This document shows positions 60,303 through 64,000 of a stretch of DNA of 64,000 nt, one piece after another; within the stretch, counting starts at the first letter, position 1; each line of letters starts with the position of its first letter. The notes below the pieces were generated by a model. The model was given only the letters and a program-made list of their open reading frames with translations, was not told the DNA's origin and ran no database searches. Source of the DNA: UBA12545 sp051024685 (GTDB taxonomy: Bacteria; Bacillota; DSM-521; Neomoorellales; Neomoorellaceae); contig JAZHPA010000002.1 in NCBI GenBank assembly GCA_051024685.1, positions 1 to 64,000 of the forward strand, given 5' to 3'. The position numbers were made by a program, and so were the translations under genes.

Positions 60303-60561
60303 CTATCCCCACTTTTTTGCGGGGGAGGCCTGCTTGGACTTGAAAGCGAGCGAGCAAGCCTTCGCGGCTAGCCAGGCTTTAAGCTTTGGCCGAAAGCGGA
60401 GGCGGGGTCGAGGATAGGAGGTCCGAGACCGGCCCATCGGCAAGGACGCCGATTGGGCCGGGAACCCCGCCGGAGCTTGAGGCCGAGCAAAAGTCCTGCC
60501 CGTGAGGGTTTCTGGAGCGAGCGAAAGCCAAGCAGGCCTGGAATAAAAACTGGGGATAACT
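60303..60561 (+). repeat. Dispersed palindromic repeat, copy E (reference copy)
   Basis: Left end TATCCCCACTTTTTTG, right end AACTGGGGATAACT. Nested inverted parts: AGGCCTGCTTGG with CCAAGCAGGCCT; AAGCGAGCGAGC with GAGCGAGCGAAAG; GGCGGGGT with AACCCCGCC; GGCCCATCGGC with GCCGATTGGGCC around a short loop. The whole could fold into one long hairpin. The open frame on the minus strand inside it is not a gene. Confidence 0.92.
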
Positions 60562-60938
60562 CACCCCTACTTCTACTTGACTACCGGAGATAAAGGTATT
60601 CCATTTCACGTGAAGTTAGTGCCTCCCGAGGGTAGGTGAAGTCGGTTAGTTTCGTCCAATGCGAGGACGTCAGGTCTATATCCAAGGAGAGGCTTGGGGA
60701 AGAATTAGCCCCGAAACTATGGAAGCTGTGGCAGACCGGTTGAGGATTTTACTGGGGCTTTAAAAAAGATGGGGGAACACAAAGGGGTGGAAAACAGGAA
60801 CCATTCAGGACCAGAGCCGTATGGCGGACAAACGTCCGGGGCCCCGGCTAAGTTTTTTGGCCCATTCCGGTTTCGGTAATGAGAGAGATGCTAGCTATGG
60901 AAGATACTGGAAACGGAAGGGGATAGTTACTAGCCCCT
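60562..60938. other. Intergenic with one small possible gene fragment
   Basis: At 60659-60763 (+) a 34-codon frame reads MRGRQVYIQGEAWGRISPET, then MEAVADRLRILLGL, ending in TAA. The helix-like end looks like protein but no ribosome site precedes it and I recognise no family. The remainder shows no gene. Confidence 0.3.
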
Positions 60939-61880
60939 CTACCCCCCTCGCAGTTCCCAGATGCGCGGGTCTTCCAGGCCCAGGCGCCAGACACCGATGC
61001 CAGGGAGGTTGTACTCCCGCACCAGCCCTAGCTTTGTGCTAAAGCTCCGCACATCTTCAAACCATACTACATGGGGAATATTATCCTCTACATAACTAAA
61101 GGTGGATTCCTGGGCCGTCTGGTCATAATAGATAGTAGCACCCACGCGGCGAGCCAGCTCTAAAGCCTGGCTATGGGAGAGGGTTACGGGCATGGGCGAT
61201 CCTTCAGCCCAGTCGTAACCATAAACAGCCATACCGAGGCGTATTTTTTCCCGGGGGATAACGCTTACAGCATAGTCCAGCACCCGGCGGACAAAACCCA
61301 CGGAAGCGATAGGGCCGGGTGTACCGAAATGTTCGTCGTAAGCCAGAATATAGACCTGGTCACTAAGGGCGCCCAGTTCCGGGTAACTAAAGGCGCCGGA
61401 GAAGGGGTGGCGGGGGTTATCCTCCAGTTCTGCCGGTACGGAAATGGTGGTTAAAAAGCCTGCCGGCCGGAGGGCTTGGGAGAGTTGGCGCATAAAGCCG
61501 GTCAAGAAGGGACGATCCTCCGGAGGCACAAATTCAAAATCGATATTGACGCCGGCGAAACCCCAGCGGTACATGAGGCTTAAGATATTGTTTACCAAGG
61601 CCTGGCGCAAGTTCGGCGTAGTCAGCAAGCGGTGTATCAGGGGGCCGTACTGGGGACTGGAATAGTTGTGGACTATGGCCAGCACAGGGAGATTATATTG
61701 CCGGATGGCCGCCAGGCCTTCGGTATCGGCTTGATCCACGAGGCTTCCTGTCTCGGTTACGCCAAACCAGAAGGGTAGGATATATCTTAACAGGCGGCCG
61801 TGGCTGCGTAAAGAAGCTAACCCCGGAGGATCGGGCACATAATACCAGTTGTTTTCTAGCTGTCTTTCCTGCAAGGCCAT
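60939..61880 (-). CDS. GH18 glycoside hydrolase (YaaH/SleL-like)
   Basis: 313-aa family 18 hydrolase domain without LysM repeats. The catalytic segment WGFAGVNIDFEFVPPEDRPF (DxxDxE-type, with the acid Glu in DFEFV), YILAYDEHFGTPGPIASVGF, KIRLGMAVYGYDWAEGSP and IPHVVWFEDVRSFSTKLGLV are as in spore cortex-lytic enzymes YaaH/SleL. The ATG at 61880 has AGGAGGTG 10 nt upstream. The frame stays open to 62348 but that part reads through the promoter region of a divergent gene. Role in spore germination or wall turnover is inferred. Confidence 0.88.
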   Translation of the reverse strand: MALQERQLENNWYYVPDPPGLASLRSHGRLLRYILPFWFGVTETGSLVDQADTEGLAAIRQYNLPVLAIVHNYSSPQYGPLIHRLLTTPNLRQALVNNILSLMYRWGFAGVNIDFEFVPPEDRPFLTGFMRQLSQALRPAGFLTTISVPAELEDNPRHPFSGAFSYPELGALSDQVYILAYDEHFGTPGPIASVGFVRRVLDYAVSVIPREKIRLGMAVYGYDWAEGSPMPVTLSHSQALELARRVGATIYYDQTAQESTFSYVEDNIPHVVWFEDVRSFSTKLGLVREYNLPGIGVWRLGLEDPRIWELRGG

Positions 61881-62299
61881 ACTTAGAAAACACCTCCTGT
61901 TTGTATTACATGATATGTTGTTCATGGAAAATGTGCCCAGATACCCTGGCGGCCGGGGTTTGTCACCCGCAAGAAGTGGGAGGCGTTTAAGTGTAGGACG
62001 AAATAAGGAGCGAAGTGTCTTTCTCCCGCCCGATGCGGCTTTAGATGTAGGGGGGCACCCAGGATATCTTCCTGTATACTTTGGGGTTCCCTGGCAACCT
62101 TCGCGCTCGTAGGCTCCCTGGACGGAAATGGAGGGGGGTATCTCCAAAAATAGCAACAGGGCCTGCATTTGGGAAAACACAGAACTAAGCTTTGAAAAAC
62201 TAAATTTTAAACCAGGATACCGGAAGGAATTTATGTTTACGGCGAATATATTAATAAAACAAAACCAAAGATGTTTGTTTTCTGAAAGGTGGTTCAGGC
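61881..62299. other. Divergent intergenic region between GH18 and DeoR genes
   Basis: 419 bp without a recognisable gene. TTGAAA (about 62191) with GGATAC 17 bases on is a weak promoter guess for the DeoR gene. No clear sporulation promoter was found for the GH18 gene. Confidence 0.4.
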
Positions 62300-63067
62300 A
62301 TGCGGGCTGAAGACCGGCGGCAGGAAATAATGCGGTATTTAGATGCACAAGGCATTGTTAAAGTTACCGAACTTAGCAATATCTTCCAAGTAACCGAAGA
62401 AACGATTCGCCGCGATCTAGAACGTTTGGAAAATGAAGGTTATTTGAAACGCACCCATGGCGGTGCCGTTAAGATAGTGAGCAACCCCGAGGAGACCGCC
62501 TTTCACATTCGCAATATGCGCAACCGCTGGGAAAAACAGCTTATAGGCCGCAAGGCCGCGGAGCTGGTCCAGCCAGGAGACGTAATTGCCGTTGACGCCA
62601 GTACCACCGCTTTACAGTTTGTTCATTATCTAAAAGACAAAAAGGATTTGGTGGTAATTACCCATGCCCTGAAGGTCGTTATGGCTCTGGTGGGTAACCC
62701 GGACATAACGGTCATTTGCACCGGCGGTACCCTGCATTCGCGGACGCTGTCCTTTGTTGGGCCTCTAGTAGAAAGCGCCCTGGCTAATTATAACATTAAA
62801 AAAGCGTTTATATCGTGCAAAGGGGTAACCCTGGAGGAAGGTATTACTGAATCCACTGAGGTTCAAGCAAGGGTGAAAGCAAAGATGGTAAGAGGGGCTA
62901 AGGAGATAATTCTTCTCGCCGATCATGATAAATTTGGCACGGCAGCCCTGGCCACTGTGGCACCGGTGACGGTTGTGCACAAATTGATTACTGATATGGG
63001 TACTCCGGGGGAGGAATTAGAAAAGTTTCGCATGGCCGGGATAGAAGTGGTAGCGGTGAATGGTTAA
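62300..63067 (+). CDS. DeoR-family transcriptional regulator
   Basis: 255 aa. N-terminal DeoR HTH (RRQEIMRYLDAQGIVKVTEL, VTEETIRRDLERLENEGYLK, then RTHGGAV), C-terminal sugar-phosphate-sensing domain (VIAVDASTTALQFVHYL, VICTGGTLHSRTLSFVGPLV, KAFISCKGVTLEEGITES, ILLADHDKFGTAALATVAP). Usually represses sugar catabolic genes and responds to a phosphorylated sugar. The expected target operon does not follow directly; the next gene is on the other strand. Confidence 0.92.
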   Translation: MRAEDRRQEIMRYLDAQGIVKVTELSNIFQVTEETIRRDLERLENEGYLKRTHGGAVKIVSNPEETAFHIRNMRNRWEKQLIGRKAAELVQPGDVIAVDASTTALQFVHYLKDKKDLVVITHALKVVMALVGNPDITVICTGGTLHSRTLSFVGPLVESALANYNIKKAFISCKGVTLEEGITESTEVQARVKAKMVRGAKEIILLADHDKFGTAALATVAPVTVVHKLITDMGTPGEELEKFRMAGIEVVAVNG

Positions 63068-63279
63068 ACGGTTTCCAAAAAGAACGATTTGCAGGCAAGC
63101 GGTTGAATGAAGAGCGGGGGGATGGGTTCTTATGAGCTTCAAGCCAAATCAGGTCACGTCCAATATAGACGATCTGGTATTGGGGTGATCTTTACTTTAT
63201 ATGAGAGTTGCTTCCTTTACTTAAAAATAAGAGGTCCGGCCTGGGGGTATGGATTCCGGAATGAGAGTTTTAATAGAAT

Positions 63280-63302
63280 GGAGCCCCCGTCTTGGGGGCT
63301 CC
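63280..63302 (-). terminator. Terminator of the DUF1657 gene
   Basis: Perfect 9-bp stem GGAGCCCCC/GGGGGCTCC with 5-nt loop, 20 nt after the DUF1657 stop on the minus strand. Followed there by ATTCTATT. Confidence 0.8.
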
Positions 63303-63322
63303 GGCTTACAGGGACGTGATTG

Positions 63323-63547
63323 CTACTGTTGCTGGGCCTGCTGGTAGACTTTGTATTGGGGCTCCTGGCTTTCAATATAGTTGACGCGACCTTTGAGGCC
63401 CTGGGCGATGTTTTCGATTTGATTAGCATAATCGGTGAACTGTTTCTTAGCGTTTGGGTCCTGGGTTTCCAGGGCAAAGCTCTTCAGGTCGGCTAAAGCC
63501 CCTTCCAGCGAGGTCAGGCACTGGTGCATGCGGGTACCAATGGTCAT
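63323..63547 (-). CDS. DUF1657 family protein
   Basis: 74 aa, helical: TIGTRMHQCLTSLEGALADL, then KSFALETQDPNAKKQFTDYA and LKGRVNYIESQEPQYKVYQQ. This matches DUF1657, a small family of spore-formers often found near spoVA-type genes; function unknown. AGGAGG lies 8 nt before the ATG. A terminator follows. No spoVA genes are visible, but the window ends 450 bp away. Confidence 0.85.
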   Translation of the reverse strand: MTIGTRMHQCLTSLEGALADLKSFALETQDPNAKKQFTDYANQIENIAQGLKGRVNYIESQEPQYKVYQQAQQQ

Positions 63548-63765
63548 GGGAGAAACCTCCTCCTAAGTTTAGTCCCTGTCAAGGTTAGTGTGACCGGCAA
63601 GCGGTTGCTTTATAAAGGGTATTTCATGCTTCGGATGAGAGAATTGCCATTCTTGGAATATAGATCTATAATTAAAATAAAATTGGTCTTTTGGGTATGA
63701 GGGGGCTGTATATATTAACAGGGCTTAGTGGCGGGATAATTACCAGCAGAGGGGAGGAGCCGGGA

Positions 63766-64000
63766 ATGAAGCTTTCCGAAACCTTTGTGGGGGAGAAGGT
63801 TCTGGAGCAGGGTGTTAAGTTTATCTTGCGCAACCCGGAGCGTAACATAAACGGGTTGTTAACTGTAGCGGAGAAGCTGGCTCGAGATCCTTATCACCGG
63901 GAAATGGTAGCCGGAGTGAAACGCGTCCTCCAGGATAAGGATAGCAACTGGTACAAGTACGCCCAGCGACTGCTTACTACAACCCATCCCAATGTAAGAC
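63766..64000 (+). CDS. N-terminus of a probable radical SAM protein (partial)
   Basis: 78 codons are visible before the window ends: MKLSETFVGEKVLEQGVKFI, LARDPYHREMVAGVKRVLQD, SNWYKYAQRLLTTTHPNVR. The helical start and the THPNVR end resemble a family of Firmicute radical SAM proteins whose CxxxCxxC cluster comes later; that motif is not in view. GGGAGGAGC precedes the ATG. Confidence 0.5.
   Translation, partial: MKLSETFVGEKVLEQGVKFILRNPERNINGLLTVAEKLARDPYHREMVAGVKRVLQDKDSNWYKYAQRLLTTTHPNVR

Noticed and set aside
60379..60609. Open frame on the minus strand (76 codons)
   Set aside because: Lies inside repeat copy E; similar frames occur in the other copies and reflect the palindrome, with no ribosome site.
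61881..62348. Long N-terminal extension of the GH18 frame
   Set aside because: No similarity to glycosidases and it covers the intergenic region and the start of the divergent DeoR gene; the ATG at 61880 has AGGAGGTG.
63132..63188. 18-codon frame MSFKPNQVTSNIDDLVLG
   Set aside because: Has a plausible GGGGGG upstream but is too short and unrecognised; it may be a chance frame.
1..64000. CRISPR array, prophage or complete insertion sequence
   Set aside because: No regularly spaced repeats, no phage structural genes and only one IS110 fragment were seen.

Overview
This 64 kb window looks like the chromosome of a spore-forming, probably thermophilic and anaerobic member of the Bacillota, most like the Moorella/Thermanaeromonas group. 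That placement is inference. It rests on a Gram-positive gene set (TRAP-type MtrB, the polA-mutM-ytaF-coaE block, CsrA-controlled flagellin, sporulation-linked YtaF, DUF1657 and a YaaH-like GH18 enzyme), on strong AGGAGG ribosome sites with many GTG/TTG starts, and on tungsten/molybdenum-type metabolism (AOR-family enzyme, MoaD-like protein, MobA/MoeA/MobB). No ribosomal RNA is present to confirm it.

Layout. 1-9.2 kb: dnaE, mtrB, a small protein, pfkA and pyk as one co-directional run, then an isolated minC on the other strand, a HAD phosphatase, an MscS channel and tRNA-Leu(CAA). 9.2-10.3 kb: a hicBA toxin-antitoxin pair and gene debris. 10.3-22.4 kb: a motility/surface-glycan island with a sigma-D promoter, csrA, flagellin, a glycosyltransferase-TPR protein, a decayed glycosyltransferase with an IS110 fragment, a methyltransferase-methyltransferase-glycosyltransferase protein with a G8 tract, and the dTDP-rhamnose operon rmlA-C-D-B on the opposite strand. 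23-31.4 kb: a DUF1540 protein, rtcB, then polA-mutM-ytaF-coaE, a lytic transglycosylase, nicotinate phosphoribosyltransferase and tRNA-Leu(GAG).

31.6-36.6 kb: an iron-type alcohol dehydrogenase, AOR-family oxidoreductase and MoaD-like carrier, with a divergent PucR/CdaR-type regulator. 36.8-43.8 kb: an amidase-domain protein, nitroreductase, DUF3243 protein, ferredoxin, membrane glycosyltransferase, a regulator with three helix-turn-helix domains, ldh and a LysR regulator. 43.9-52 kb: an acyl-CoA ligase, mobA-moeA-mobB, phoU with a Na/Pi transporter, and speE-speB. 52-60.6 kb: tRNA genes (Val-Asp-Phe; Gly-Cys; Leu) mixed with copies of a ~255-bp palindromic repeat, plus an MFS transporter, thiM, a membrane protein, a UbiB-family kinase, a TrkA-like protein and a thioesterase. 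60.9-64 kb: a GH18 enzyme, a DeoR regulator, a DUF1657 protein and the start of one more gene.

Two functional themes stand out. First, flagellin, modifying enzymes and rhamnose-nucleotide synthesis lie together, which suggests glycosylated flagella or a related surface glycan. Second, a W/Mo-type aldehyde oxidoreductase module lies about 10 kb from genes for cofactor insertion. The least explained element is the dispersed palindromic repeat (five copies, four of them in the last 12 kb). No CRISPR array, complete prophage or intact insertion sequence was seen.
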